From Pseudomonas gingeri (GTDB taxonomy: Bacteria > Pseudomonadota > Gammaproteobacteria > Pseudomonadales > Pseudomonadaceae), in NCBI RefSeq assembly GCF_013385635.1, contig NZ_JACAPR010000028.1:124001-188000 (forward strand): 64,000 bases of DNA. Reading direction: 5' to 3'. Position 1 is the first letter of the stretch, and the number at the start of each line of letters is the position of its first letter. Below are positions 16,097 through 25,132 of the stretch, piece after piece. The notes below the pieces were generated by a model that worked only from the letters and a program-made list of their open reading frames with translations, ran no database searches and was not told the DNA's origin. The position numbers and the translations under genes are program-made.

Positions 16097-16462
16097 TCAC
16101 GAGATCAGCTCTGCCCTGGCCGCAATCACCATGATCTCCACCAGCACCTCGGGATGTGCCAGGTTGGCTTCGACCGTGGCCCGGGCCGGTGAGCCGCCTT
16201 CCGGCAGCCAGGCATCCCAGACCGCATTCATCGCTGTGAAGTCGCGGCCGATATGCTTGAGCCAGATCTGTGCACTGAGCAGGTGACTCTTGTCGCTGCC
16301 CGCCTCGGCCAGCAGTCCGTCGATCTTGGCCAGCACCTGGCGGGTCTGGGAGGTGATATCGCCTTGCAGGTCGCCGGGAACCTGGCCGGCCAGATAAAGC
16401 ACGCCGCCATGGCTGACTACACCGGACATCCGCGCATTGCTCTGGAAACGTTGAATCGTCAT
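16097..16462 (-). CDS. RidA family protein (enamine/imine deaminase)
   Basis: A 121-residue RidA/YjgF protein with VSHGGVLYLAGQVPGD, DSKDKxHLL-like and IWLKHIGRDF segments, and RATVEANLAHP containing the conserved catalytic Arg. RidA enzymes hydrolyse reactive imines to keto acids. GGAG precedes the ATG. It follows a DadA-like dehydrogenase by 23 bases, so it probably clears the imino acids that enzyme makes. Members of this linked subgroup differ from housekeeping RidA, and the exact substrate is open. Confidence 0.85.
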   Translation of the reverse strand: MTIQRFQSNARMSGVVSHGGVLYLAGQVPGDLQGDITSQTRQVLAKIDGLLAEAGSDKSHLLSAQIWLKHIGRDFTAMNAVWDAWLPEGGSPARATVEANLAHPEVLVEIMVIAARAELIS

Positions 16463-16485
16463 CGGTCGTTCTCCTTGGATAAAAT

Positions 16486-17715
16486 TCAGTGGGTCGTGTG
16501 TTCGACCAACCGTACCAGCCGCTGCGCACTGCCAAAGGCCAGGGTCATGCCCAGTGCGCCATGACCGGTATTGAGGTACAGGTTACTGCCTGCGGGGCAT
16601 TCAAGCACAGGCCTGCCGGTGGGTGTTGCCGGCCGCCAGCCGGTCCAGGGCTGGCAGTCCCCGATGTCCCAGCCTCCACCGAACAGCGCCTCCGTCGAGG
16701 CCTGCAACTGCTCGATCCGCGCCGGCGGAATCGACGCATCCATTCCACACAACTCCACCATCCCCGCGACTCGCAGGCGATCGCCGATACGGGCGAACAC
16801 GGTCTTGCGGCGCATATCGGTGATGCTCACCGTCGGTGCTCGGGTGTGCTCGGTAATCGGCAGGGTAATGCTGTAGCCCTTGAGCGGATACACCGGCAGG
16901 CGGCTGCCCAGTTGCGCCAGCAAGCCGGTGCTGTGGGCTCCCGCCGCCAGCACCACCGCCTCGCTGTGCAGCACTTCGGTCCCATCGCGGACATGCCGCA
17001 GGTTCAACGCGGTGATCCGCTGACCCTGGCGCCGGAAGCCCTCGACCTGGCGCTCGAACAACAAACGCACGCCCTCCCCGGCCATGATCCGGGCCATTTC
17101 GCGACACAGCTTGAGTCCGTCCACCGCGCACTCGCTGTCGGTATGGATCGCGCCATGGAACGCCGACCGATAGCCAGCCAGCGCCGGTTCTATCGCCACC
17201 GCCTCGCTGGCGCTGACCGTCTGCTGCCGCGATCCCAGGCCAGCCTGGAAGCGCAGTTGCTGCTGTGCCTTGCCCAGGCTTTCGGCATCGGGGTACAGCA
17301 CCAGTTTGCCGGTGCGGGTGAAATCGCAATCCAACTCTTGCTCCTGCATGAAGCCATCCAGTGCCTGGCGACTCTCGGTGGCCAGCGCCAGCAACTCCAC
17401 GGTGGTCTGGCGGGAGACCGAGGTCCGGCAGGCGGCCAGGAACTCCATGCACCAGCGCCATTGCTCCGGGCTCCATTGCGGGGTGAAGCGCAGGGGACCG
17501 CTGCGGTCGAGCAGCAGCTTCGGGATACCCGGCAACAGCGACGGATCGGCCAGTGGCTGCACGTAGCTGTAGCTCAACTGCGCGCCGTTGCCGGCCACCG
17601 CGCCCATGCCGGGACCGGACGCCTGGTCGACCACCGTGACCCGATGCCCGGCCCGGTGCAGGAACCAGGCGCTGCTCAATCCGACGATACCGGCGCCCAC
17701 CACACAAATCTCCAT
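16486..17715 (-). CDS. D-amino acid dehydrogenase-like FAD oxidoreductase
   Basis: A 409-residue DAO-family flavoprotein. The dinucleotide-binding motif VVGAGIVGLSSAWFLHRAGH starts at residue 5. GNGAQLSYSYVQPLADP is a DadA signature, and the C-terminal GWRPATPTGRPVLE and NTGHGALGMTLAFGSA complete the family pattern. It should oxidise an amino acid, probably D or N-substituted, to an imino acid and feed electrons to the respiratory chain. The start codon overlaps the amidase stop by one base (TAATG). RidA follows, which supports an imine product. Confidence 0.85.
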   Translation of the reverse strand: MEICVVGAGIVGLSSAWFLHRAGHRVTVVDQASGPGMGAVAGNGAQLSYSYVQPLADPSLLPGIPKLLLDRSGPLRFTPQWSPEQWRWCMEFLAACRTSVSRQTTVELLALATESRQALDGFMQEQELDCDFTRTGKLVLYPDAESLGKAQQQLRFQAGLGSRQQTVSASEAVAIEPALAGYRSAFHGAIHTDSECAVDGLKLCREMARIMAGEGVRLLFERQVEGFRRQGQRITALNLRHVRDGTEVLHSEAVVLAAGAHSTGLLAQLGSRLPVYPLKGYSITLPITEHTRAPTVSITDMRRKTVFARIGDRLRVAGMVELCGMDASIPPARIEQLQASTEALFGGGWDIGDCQPWTGWRPATPTGRPVLECPAGSNLYLNTGHGALGMTLAFGSAQRLVRLVEHTTH

Positions 17716-19139
17716 TACACCGCCTCCTTGTCCAGCACCCAGCCGCTCGGATTGATCCGGTGCCAGTCGGTCCGCTGCTGATAGGCATGGCCGATGCGCA
17801 GGATCAGCGGCTCGGCGAACGCCCGGCCGACCACCTGCATCGACACCGGCATGCCCTGCCCGTCAAACCCCACCGGCAGTGCCACCGAACACAGGTCGAG
17901 CAAGTTGGCGAAACGTCCCAGCAAGGCCAGCGGCGTACCGTACTCGTCAACCTGATCCAGCGGTACGCTGCCGACAGCATTGGTCGGGAACACACAGGCA
18001 TCGACATTCAGCATCGCTTCCTGCATGGCCTTGCGCGCCGCACGACGCTGGTGGTGCAGCTCGATATAGGCCGCCGCGTCGATGGCCTTGCCGCTCAGCA
18101 CGCGCCGTTGCACATGGGGATCGAAACGCAGATCGGGCTGTTCGAACAGCGTGCCGAGGCTGGCATATCCTTCGGCGCTCATCAGTCCGCCGGCCACCCG
18201 CATGCACGACTCCAGCGAGCGTGGCAGTGGCTGCTCCACCAGGTGCATGCCCAGGGCGGCCAGTTGTTCCAGGCCATGATCGTAGGCCGCCAGGATATCC
18301 GGCGCAATGGCGGCACGTTCGGCCTGCGGCAAGACCCAGACCCGCAGGCCGGCCACCGGCTGGTCGAGTCCCGCCGCGGCACTGAACACCGGCGCCCGGG
18401 CCGAGACCGGGTCCAGCGGGTCCGGGCCGAGCAAGGCGTCGAGCATCCACGCCGCGTCTTCGACGGTGTGGGTGATCGGTCCCACCGAATCCAGCGACGG
18501 ACACAGCTCGATCAACCCATGGCGACTGATCAGCCCGCGCGTGGTCTTCAAGCCCACCAGGCCGCACATGCCGGCGGGAATCCGTACCGAACCGCCGGTA
18601 TCGGTACCCAGGGCAGCGCTGGCCAGGCCGCTGGCTACCGCGACCGCCGAACCGCTGCTGGAGCCACCCGGAGCCCGATGGACCTGGCGGTCCCAGGGAT
18701 TCCAGGGCGTGCCCATCACCGCATTGGTGCCCCAGCCGCCAAACGCGAACTCCACCGTATGAGTCTTGCCCAGGATGATCGCGCCGGCCCGTTCCAGGCG
18801 CTGCACGGCCGTTGCCGTGAGCGTGGAGATACGCGGACGTCGCGCCAGCGAACCACCCGTGATGGCCTGTCCGGCGATTTCAAACAGATCCTTGATCGCC
18901 ACCGGGATGCCGTGCAACGGTCCCAGGTCAACGCCGGCGGCACGCTGGCGATCAGCGGCGATGGCCGCACCCAGGGCACGCTGGCTGTAGGCTTCGACAT
19001 AGGCATTGAGCTGGTCGTTGAAACGCTCGATACGGGCCAGTTGGGCGAGCACCAGCGCCTCGCTGGTCAGCCGGCCACCGCGCAGCGCCTGCTGCAACTG
19101 ACCGATACTGTGGAAAGTGCTGTGGTCCAGGGAATTCAT
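17715..19139 (-). CDS. Amidase (amidase-signature family)
   Basis: A 474-residue amidase-signature hydrolase. The Ser-cisSer-Lys triad is visible: Lys in PVAIKDLFEIAG, the cis-Ser in GGSSSGSAVAVASG, and the nucleophilic Ser in LGTDTGGSVRIPAG. It hydrolyses an amide C-N bond; the family is too broad to name the substrate. It sits 4 bases after the permease gene and overlaps the DadA-like gene, so its substrate is probably the compound imported by this ABC system. It could be an AtzF-type enzyme, but its single-domain length argues against a true allophanate hydrolase. Confidence 0.85.
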   Translation of the reverse strand: MNSLDHSTFHSIGQLQQALRGGRLTSEALVLAQLARIERFNDQLNAYVEAYSQRALGAAIAADRQRAAGVDLGPLHGIPVAIKDLFEIAGQAITGGSLARRPRISTLTATAVQRLERAGAIILGKTHTVEFAFGGWGTNAVMGTPWNPWDRQVHRAPGGSSSGSAVAVASGLASAALGTDTGGSVRIPAGMCGLVGLKTTRGLISRHGLIELCPSLDSVGPITHTVEDAAWMLDALLGPDPLDPVSARAPVFSAAAGLDQPVAGLRVWVLPQAERAAIAPDILAAYDHGLEQLAALGMHLVEQPLPRSLESCMRVAGGLMSAEGYASLGTLFEQPDLRFDPHVQRRVLSGKAIDAAAYIELHHQRRAARKAMQEAMLNVDACVFPTNAVGSVPLDQVDEYGTPLALLGRFANLLDLCSVALPVGFDGQGMPVSMQVVGRAFAEPLILRIGHAYQQRTDWHRINPSGWVLDKEAV

Positions 19140-19143
19140 GCAG

Positions 19144-19827
19144 TCAACCTCTCAGGCTTTTGCGGCCACGGGAAAAGCGCTTCTCGAGCACACGCGACAG
19201 CAGGGAAAGCGGGAACGCGATCACGAAATAGAACAGGCCGACCAACAGGAAGATATGCATCGGCAGAAAACTCTCCGAGGCAATCGCCCGGGCGGCCAGC
19301 ATCAGTTCATCAGTGGCGATCAGCGCACACAGCGAGCTGTCCTTGAGGATCGACACATAAGCGTTGAGCAGCGGCGGCAGCATCCCGCGAATCGCCTGGG
19401 GCAGGATCACCGCGGTAAACGCCTGGAACGGTGTCAGGCCGACGGCGATCGCCGACTCGCGCTGGCCGCGGTGCAAGGCATCCAGGCCACCGCGCAGGAT
19501 CTCGGCGATATAGGCGCTGCCCTGCAACCCCAGCCCGAGGACCCCGGCCGCGAAGCCGGACAGAGTCAGGCCCAGGTTCGGCAACGAGAAATACAGCGCC
19601 AGCAGCAAGGCCAGTAGCGGCAGCGCACGCATGCCCTGGATGAAGTACACCGCCGAGCGCCGCAGCCAGGCAAACGGGCTGCGCAAGGCCCAGGTCAGCA
19701 GGCTGCCCAGCAGCGCCGCCAGGGCAAAGCCCGCCAGCGACAATTTCGCGGTAACCACACCACCTTGCAGCAGGCGTGTCGTCCAGTCGCTCCAGTACTC
19801 GGGGTATTGCGCGAAGAAAGCGATCAT
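19144..19827 (-). CDS. Amino-acid ABC transporter permease (HisM/GlnP type)
   Basis: A 227-residue inner-membrane permease with about five membrane helices. The EAA loop reads RGGLDALHRGQRESAIAVGL, then FQAFTAVILPQAIRGMLPPL. The ATG at 19827 overlaps the stop of the preceding permease (ATGA) and has GGGGGAG upstream, so I prefer it to an in-frame start at 19842. It forms a heteromeric channel with the permease at 19824-20480, powered by the ATPase at 20480-21268. Confidence 0.88.
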   Translation of the reverse strand: MIAFFAQYPEYWSDWTTRLLQGGVVTAKLSLAGFALAALLGSLLTWALRSPFAWLRRSAVYFIQGMRALPLLALLLALYFSLPNLGLTLSGFAAGVLGLGLQGSAYIAEILRGGLDALHRGQRESAIAVGLTPFQAFTAVILPQAIRGMLPPLLNAYVSILKDSSLCALIATDELMLAARAIASESFLPMHIFLLVGLFYFVIAFPLSLLSRVLEKRFSRGRKSLRG

Positions 19828-20480
19828 CGTGCGCTCCCCCAATGCCGTTCAAGGCGGATAAAACCCAGGCCGATGGGCAGGATCATCGCCGCGTAGATAC
19901 ACATCACCGCGAAGTAGATCAGCGAGGTCTGGAAGGTCGAGGTCACCAGGTTGCGCGCCAGGAACATGATCTCGGGTACGGCGATGGCCGAGGCAATGGA
20001 GGTGTCCTTGATCAGTTGCGTGACATAGTTGGCGAACGCCGGCAACGAGCGACGCAGCGACTGCGGCAGGAGGATGCTCGCCAGGATCTGCGCACGGGTC
20101 AGGCCGATCGCCAGGCCAGCTTCGTACTGCCCGACATGCAACGACTGCAGGCCGCTGCGAAAAATGTCGCAGAGCACCGCACTGCCCACCAGACTCAGGC
20201 CGACAATGGCCGCCAGCCAGGCGGGCAGGTTGATGCCCAGGTACGACAGGCCGAAATAGATCAGGAACAGATGCGCCAGGGCCGGCACATTGCGCATCCA
20301 CTCGATGAAACAGGCGATGCCTGCCCGCACCAGCCGCGAACGGCTGAAGGTCAGCCATACCGCCAGCACCAGGCCGCCGACACTCGCCAGCACCAGGGTG
20401 CACAGGGCGATTTCCAGTGCCGCCAGGGCACCGCTCAACAACAGGGGCAACAACCCGAAAAAACTCTGGAGGCTGCTCAT
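19824..20480 (-). CDS. Amino-acid ABC transporter permease (HisQ/GlnP type)
   Basis: A 218-residue permease. It has several hydrophobic helices and the EAA-loop segment RSGLQSLHVGQYEAGLAIGL followed by ASILLPQSLRRSLPAF. The start ATG overlaps the ATPase stop by one base (TGATG); GGAG lies within the end of the ATPase gene. It is the second membrane subunit of the system, and both ends overlap neighbouring genes. Confidence 0.88.
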   Translation of the reverse strand: MSSLQSFFGLLPLLLSGALAALEIALCTLVLASVGGLVLAVWLTFSRSRLVRAGIACFIEWMRNVPALAHLFLIYFGLSYLGINLPAWLAAIVGLSLVGSAVLCDIFRSGLQSLHVGQYEAGLAIGLTRAQILASILLPQSLRRSLPAFANYVTQLIKDTSIASAIAVPEIMFLARNLVTSTFQTSLIYFAVMCIYAAMILPIGLGFIRLERHWGSAR

Positions 20481-21268
20481 CAAGCATTCTCCATGGCCAT
20501 GCGGCCGAGGAAACTGCGGGTGCGCTCGTGACTGGGATGATCGATCACCTGGGCCGAAGGCCCCTGTTCGACAATATGACCGCCGTCCATGAAGATCACC
20601 CGGTCGGCCACGTCCCGGGCAAAGCGCACTTCGTGAGTGACCATGATCATGGTCCGGCCTTCCTCGGCCAGCTCGCGGATCACCGCCAGGACTTCGCCCA
20701 CCAGTTCCGGGTCGAGGGCCGAGGTCGGCTCGTCGAACAGGATCACCTTGGGTTGCTGCGCCAGCGCCCGGGCAATTGCCACCCGTTGCTGCTGGCCGCC
20801 GGACAACTGCTCGGGATAGGCATCGGCCTTGTGCCGCAAATGGACCTTCTCCAGCATCGCCTCGGCCAGTTCATAGGCCTGCTTGCGCGGCATGCCACGG
20901 GCCTTGATCGAACCCAGCGCGACATTGTCGCGTACGTTCAAGTGCGGCCACAGGTAGAACAGTTGAAAGACCATGGCGATCTCCAGGCGTTGCGGGGCCA
21001 TCTCCCGGTCGCTCAGCAAGCGCAGGCGCGAGCCGTCCCGGGCTTGCCCGATCAGTTCATCGCCGAGCCAGATTTCGCCCTGGCTGGGTTTCTCCAGGTA
21101 ATTGATGCAGCGCAGGCAGGTCGACTTGCCGGAACCGCTGGGGCCGATCAGTGACAGGGTCTCGCCGGCCTTGAGCTCCAGACTGATGCCCTTGAGCACC
21201 GCCAGGTCGCCATAGTTCTTGTACAGATCACACACGCGCAGCAGCGCAGGTTCCATCAGGTTGGACAT
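20480..21268 (-). CDS. Amino-acid ABC transporter ATP-binding protein
   Basis: A 262-residue ATPase. Walker A is GPSGSGKST, the signature motif LSGGQQQRVAIARAL, Walker B VILFDEPTSALD, and the switch His lies in MVTHEVRFA. The Q-loop reads MVFQLFYLWPHLNV, where most homologues have FNLFPHL; this may reflect its permease partners. The start is the ATG at 21268 (MSNLMEP), with GGGTGAG upstream; an in-frame start at 21328 adds unconserved residues. It drives the two permeases that follow. Confidence 0.9.
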   Translation of the reverse strand: MSNLMEPALLRVCDLYKNYGDLAVLKGISLELKAGETLSLIGPSGSGKSTCLRCINYLEKPSQGEIWLGDELIGQARDGSRLRLLSDREMAPQRLEIAMVFQLFYLWPHLNVRDNVALGSIKARGMPRKQAYELAEAMLEKVHLRHKADAYPEQLSGGQQQRVAIARALAQQPKVILFDEPTSALDPELVGEVLAVIRELAEEGRTMIMVTHEVRFARDVADRVIFMDGGHIVEQGPSAQVIDHPSHERTRSFLGRMAMENA

Positions 21269-21334
21269 GTTGCTCACCCGCTTTTTCTCGGTCTGGCGCA
21301 GGGTCGACAAGACGCCCCTGCGCACCACGCTTTG

Positions 21335-22204
21335 TTATTGGCAGCCGGGCAGTTTCCAGTCCGCCGGACGGTCGACGCTCAGGCGCAGATCCTTGCCCTG
21401 GGGCATGAACCAGACATCCTGGGTCAGGCCGTAGCGAGCCCCGATCTTGCGCATCTCACAGGTTTTCCAGAGCACCTGGATCTGTTCGTTGACCGCCGCC
21501 AGCAACTGCGGATTGTCCTTGTTGAAACCGAACACCACCTGCCCCAGGCCGGTCAGCAGCGGGAAGTCCGGGTCGTTGTCGGTGAAGGCATTGAAGTGCA
21601 GGTGCCATTGGGCATTGCGCGAAATGGCGTACTGCATGACCGGTGGATCACCGATCACCGCGTCGATACGCCCGGCGAGCAGGTCGCGCACGGCGGCGTC
21701 CGAAGTGTCGTAGAGCGTCACCTGCAACCCGGGAATCTTGCGCATTTCAGGAATGAAGGAGAAACCGGTGATGGTGCCGACCTTCTTGCCCTGCAAGTCC
21801 TTGAGGGTCTTCCAGTCGGTCTTGTCGGTCTGGGTGATGCCGTTCTTGAAATAATGGATCGGGTCGCTCAGGGCCATGATCTTCGAACGCTGCTCGGTCC
21901 AGCCCATGGTCCCGGCCATCACATCCACACGGCGGGCCTGTACCGACGCGATGGTCCCCGACCACTCCATCAGCGCCGGCTTGACCTTCAGTCCCAGTTT
22001 CCCGGAAATTTGTTGAAGGATTTCACCGTCATAGCCGACCATCTTGCTATCTTGATAACCGGTCCCCGGCATATCGCCGCTGAACGCAATGGTCAGGCTG
22101 CCCGGCTCCACGGTATCCAGCGCGAACGCCGGGGCCGCGGCCAGCAGGGACAGCATCAATCCGGCCCAAAGGCCGGTAAAACGTTGAATGCCAGACTTGT
22201 TCAT
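21335..22204 (-). CDS. ABC transporter periplasmic substrate-binding protein (amino-acid family)
   Basis: A 289-residue binding protein of the SBP_bac_3 family. A signal peptide ends at PAFA (about residue 29). The lobe motifs include GYDGEILQQISGKLGL and GRIDAVIGDPPVMQYAI. The start is the ATG at 22204, 6 bases after GAGGTG; an in-frame ATG at 22213 lies inside the spacer. It is the first gene of a seven-gene operon running to ridA. The ligand is unknown; the downstream amidase and DadA-like enzyme suggest an amidated or N-acylated amino acid (inference). Confidence 0.87.
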   Translation of the reverse strand: MNKSGIQRFTGLWAGLMLSLLAAAPAFALDTVEPGSLTIAFSGDMPGTGYQDSKMVGYDGEILQQISGKLGLKVKPALMEWSGTIASVQARRVDVMAGTMGWTEQRSKIMALSDPIHYFKNGITQTDKTDWKTLKDLQGKKVGTITGFSFIPEMRKIPGLQVTLYDTSDAAVRDLLAGRIDAVIGDPPVMQYAISRNAQWHLHFNAFTDNDPDFPLLTGLGQVVFGFNKDNPQLLAAVNEQIQVLWKTCEMRKIGARYGLTQDVWFMPQGKDLRLSVDRPADWKLPGCQ

Positions 22205-22303
22205 CGTATGCACCTCGTTGGTTTTCTTATTGAACGACAGGACGTTGGGCAGGCCTCCATCCTAGGGCCGAGGGCGGTTTAACCAGTTGGATGCTTTGCA
22301 CGA

Positions 22304-23392
22304 ATGATTGAATATTTGCGACATTCATATGAAAGCGCGGTCAAGGCCGACGAACAGAGCCTGGTGGCGCGACTTGACCAGCAGTCGCCCTCCTCGCCAC
22401 ACAAGCGTCGCGGCACCGCCGAACTGTCGGTGGGTATCGTGTTGTGGCCGCGTTTCCCCTTGCTGTCGTTGTCCGGGCTGACCGATGCCCTGCGTCATGC
22501 CGCCGATACCGGCGACCAGAGCCGGCCGATCCGTTGCGAATGGAAGGTGCTGGGCACGCCGGGGCAGCGGGTCGTGTCCAGCGGCGGGCTGGATGTGCCC
22601 ATCGACAGCGAGATGGGCGATCCGCAGCGCTTCGACTACATCGTGGTCATCGGTGGCCTGCTGGATTCGCTGGCCGATGTGCCCAAGAGCTACCCGGCGT
22701 TCCTGCACCAGGCCGCGGCGGCGGGCGTGCCCCTGATCGGCCTGTGCACCGGCAGTTTCGTGCTGGCCCGCCACGGGCTGATGGAAGGTCGTACCGCCTG
22801 CGTGCACGCCTACCATGCCAATGACTGGAAGCGCCTGTTCCCGACGTTGCGCTTCATCACCCACAGCGACTTCCTGATCGACAAAGACCGCATCACCTGT
22901 GCCGGCGGCGTCTCGGTAATCGAACTGGCGGTGCATCTGATCGGCATGCACTGCGGCCCGGACCGCGCCGGCAAGGTGGTGCACCAGATGACCGTGGCCA
23001 AGAGCGGCAGCGGTAGTTTCCTCGACCGGCGCAAGGCCCTGGGCTACGCCAGTTCGTCCAACCGACGCCTGCACGAAGCGGTGATGCTGATGGAAAAGCA
23101 TATGGCCGAACCCCTGGAAATCGAGGCGATCGCCCACTGGGTCGGTACCAGCAAACGCCAGCTGGAAAGGTTGTTCATGGCCGAAACCGATACCAGTCCG
23201 GCGCAGTTCTACCGCCAGGTACGGCTACGCTACGGACGCTGGTTGCTGGTCAGTTCGGATCGCCAGATCGGCGAAATCGCCTTCGAATGCGGCTTCGCCG
23301 ACGCGCCGCATTTCATCCGGCACTTCCAGAGCCTGTTCGGCCTGTCGCCCGGCAAATTACGCAAGGAATTGTTGAAACACGCGGGAGAATGA
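22304..23392 (+). CDS. GlxA-type AraC family regulator (GATase1-like N-terminus)
   Basis: A 362-residue regulator. Residues about 40-215 form a DJ-1/PfpI-like domain (YIVVIGGLLDSLADVP, LIGLCTGSFVLARHGL with the nucleophile-elbow Cys). The C-terminal two-helix AraC domain reads LEIEAIAHWVGTSKRQLERL and QIGEIAFECGFADAPHFIRH. Such proteins often control catabolism of quaternary or modified amino acids (GbdR, ArgR, CdhR types). It is divergent from the ABC/amidase operon across about 100 bases and is the best candidate for its activator. Confidence 0.85.
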   Translation: MIEYLRHSYESAVKADEQSLVARLDQQSPSSPHKRRGTAELSVGIVLWPRFPLLSLSGLTDALRHAADTGDQSRPIRCEWKVLGTPGQRVVSSGGLDVPIDSEMGDPQRFDYIVVIGGLLDSLADVPKSYPAFLHQAAAAGVPLIGLCTGSFVLARHGLMEGRTACVHAYHANDWKRLFPTLRFITHSDFLIDKDRITCAGGVSVIELAVHLIGMHCGPDRAGKVVHQMTVAKSGSGSFLDRRKALGYASSSNRRLHEAVMLMEKHMAEPLEIEAIAHWVGTSKRQLERLFMAETDTSPAQFYRQVRLRYGRWLLVSSDRQIGEIAFECGFADAPHFIRHFQSLFGLSPGKLRKELLKHAGE

Positions 23393-23476
23393 ACGTCGAA
23401 GAGGCGGATTCACTCAACACCTTTGCATGTTCGAGGTAATCTATTCACTTTCAGGTGCGAGATATCCGGGAGCCCT

Positions 23477-24439
23477 ATGCTGCGTATCGGTTTTATCGTC
23501 TTTCCCGGTTTCGGCGTGATGAGTTTCTCCGCGCTCTCGGTATTCGAAACGGCCAACGGCGTGCTCGGCAAGCCGCACTATGACGTGCGCCTGCTATCGG
23601 AGGGCGGTGGTGCCGTGCGCAGCTCCGTGGGGGTCGTGGTACAGACGGAGCCTTTCACGGCTGACGGGTACGATACGGTGATCATCGGCGGCGGCAACCA
23701 GCGTCCCTTCACTCCCGCCCTGCTCGCCTACCTGCGCCAGGCCGCACAAACCAGCCGACGTTTGGCCGCCACCTGCTCCGGGACCTTTTTCCTCGCCGAA
23801 GCCGGATTGCTCGACGGTTGCCGGGCAACCACCCACTGGTTCTTCGCCCCGCAATTCCGTGCCCGTTACCCCCGGGTCAAACTGGACGAGGAGCGCCTGT
23901 TCGTCGTCGACGGTTCGCTGTGGACCTCGGCCGGGATGACCGCGGGTATCGACCAGGCACTGACCATGGTCGAGAAGGACCTCGGTGCCGACGTGGCGCG
24001 AGCCGTGTCGAAAACCTTTGTCCTGCAAAGCCGACGGGCCGGTGGTCAGCCACAGTCGTCGGTGCTGCTGGAAGAACCACGCGGCGACCGCATCCAGATT
24101 GCCCTGGCCTATGCACAGAACCACCTGAACACCGAGTTGAGCCTGGATCGACTGGCCCAGGCCGCGCACCTGAGCACCCGCCAGTTCAGCCGGGCCTTTC
24201 GCGAACAGACCGGCACTTCCCCGGCCAAGGCCATTGAAAAACTGCGCATCGATGCGGCGCTGGTCCTGATCCAGGAAGGCCGCCACCCGATAGAAGCCAT
24301 CGCCCGCCAGACCGGCTTTGGCGACAGCGAGCGGATGCGCCGCGCCTTTGTCCGCGAGTTCGGCGAACCGCCACGGGCGATGCGCCGCAATGCCCGTAGC
24401 CAGGCGGACAAGCCCCGACAAGACGCAACCATGGCCTGA
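23477..24439 (+). CDS. GlxA-type AraC family regulator
   Basis: A 320-residue protein with the same DJ-1/PfpI plus AraC plan: RIGFIVFPGFGVMSFSALSV, the elbow Cys in LAATCSGTFFLAEAGLL, then LSLDRLAQAAHLSTRQFSRA and PIEAIARQTGFGDSERMRRA. GGGAG precedes the ATG at 23477. It follows another GlxA-type gene by 84 bases in the same direction, but the two are not close copies. Its target is unknown; the next gene is a SnoaL-like secreted protein. Confidence 0.85.
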   Translation: MLRIGFIVFPGFGVMSFSALSVFETANGVLGKPHYDVRLLSEGGGAVRSSVGVVVQTEPFTADGYDTVIIGGGNQRPFTPALLAYLRQAAQTSRRLAATCSGTFFLAEAGLLDGCRATTHWFFAPQFRARYPRVKLDEERLFVVDGSLWTSAGMTAGIDQALTMVEKDLGADVARAVSKTFVLQSRRAGGQPQSSVLLEEPRGDRIQIALAYAQNHLNTELSLDRLAQAAHLSTRQFSRAFREQTGTSPAKAIEKLRIDAALVLIQEGRHPIEAIARQTGFGDSERMRRAFVREFGEPPRAMRRNARSQADKPRQDATMA

Positions 24440-24530
24440 AACGAGGGTTAAACGACACTTTCAGCGGACTTCGGGCGATTACGCTGGTTCATACTTCCAA
24501 CCAAGCGCAGAACGTCTGCCAGGAGACACC

Positions 24531-25013
24531 ATGAAGCTGCTGTCCACGACCCGTATCGCGACCTGCTCGCTGTTGCTGGGTGCACTGATCACCCTCTCGA
24601 CCCACAGTGCCTTCGCCGCCTCGAACGAAGACGAAGTGCGCGGTTTCTTCAGCGATTTCGTCAAGGCGCAGAACGCCCACGACCTCAAGCGGATCCGCGC
24701 GATGCTCTGGGATTCGCCGCAGATGCTCTGGTATGCCCGTGGCGGTGCGAACTGGGGCCCGGACGCGGTGGTCGAGCGCCTGAAGGACTACTACCAGGGC
24801 GTCTGGCAACTGGACCCGGACATGAGCAGGTTCCGCACGACCCAACTCAATGACAGCGTGGCGCAGATCCTCGTGCCCGTGACCTTCACCCGCAGCCACG
24901 CCGGTGAAGCCCCGCAGAAAAATACCTTCCTGATCAGCCAGACGCTCCTGCGTGGTCCCGATGGCTGGCGTGTCGCGACGATCATGCCGGTGGCCGATAC
25001 CAACTTCAAATAG
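24531..25013 (+). CDS. Secreted SnoaL-like (NTF2-fold, DUF4440/SgcJ type) protein
   Basis: A 160-residue protein with a Sec signal peptide (cleaved after SAFA, about residue 29). One NTF2-like domain follows: DEVRGFFSDFVKAQNAHDLKRI, then LLRGPDGWRVATIMPV. AGGAG precedes the ATG. NTF2-fold proteins bind small ligands or catalyse varied reactions, so the fold gives no substrate. It may be controlled by the GlxA-type regulator just upstream (inference). Confidence 0.7.
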   Translation: MKLLSTTRIATCSLLLGALITLSTHSAFAASNEDEVRGFFSDFVKAQNAHDLKRIRAMLWDSPQMLWYARGGANWGPDAVVERLKDYYQGVWQLDPDMSRFRTTQLNDSVAQILVPVTFTRSHAGEAPQKNTFLISQTLLRGPDGWRVATIMPVADTNFK

Positions 25014-25074
25014 ACCGCGACACGGACCTGCCCGGCCGGAATTGCATCCGGTCCTTTCGAGGCGGCCGGCGCTA

Positions 25075-25095
25075 TGAATGAAAAGGTTTCTCATT
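25075..25095. promoter_or_regulatory. Candidate Fur box upstream of the ECF sigma gene
   Basis: An AT-rich inverted repeat, AATGA then AAAGGTTTC then TCATT, resembles the Fur consensus (GATAATGATAATCATTATC). It lies about 40 bases before the sigma factor start. Iron repression of such sigma genes is usual. Confidence 0.5.
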
Positions 25096-25132
25096 TATAT
25101 TTGCGCCTGCACTGCCTCGTCCCAGGTCCATC

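Noticed and set aside
17760..19346. A 528-codon open frame on the plus strand
   Set aside because: It is the reverse frame of the amidase gene; its composition (many Arg, Gln, His, Gly) is typical of antisense frames in GC-rich DNA, while the minus strand has clear amidase motifs.
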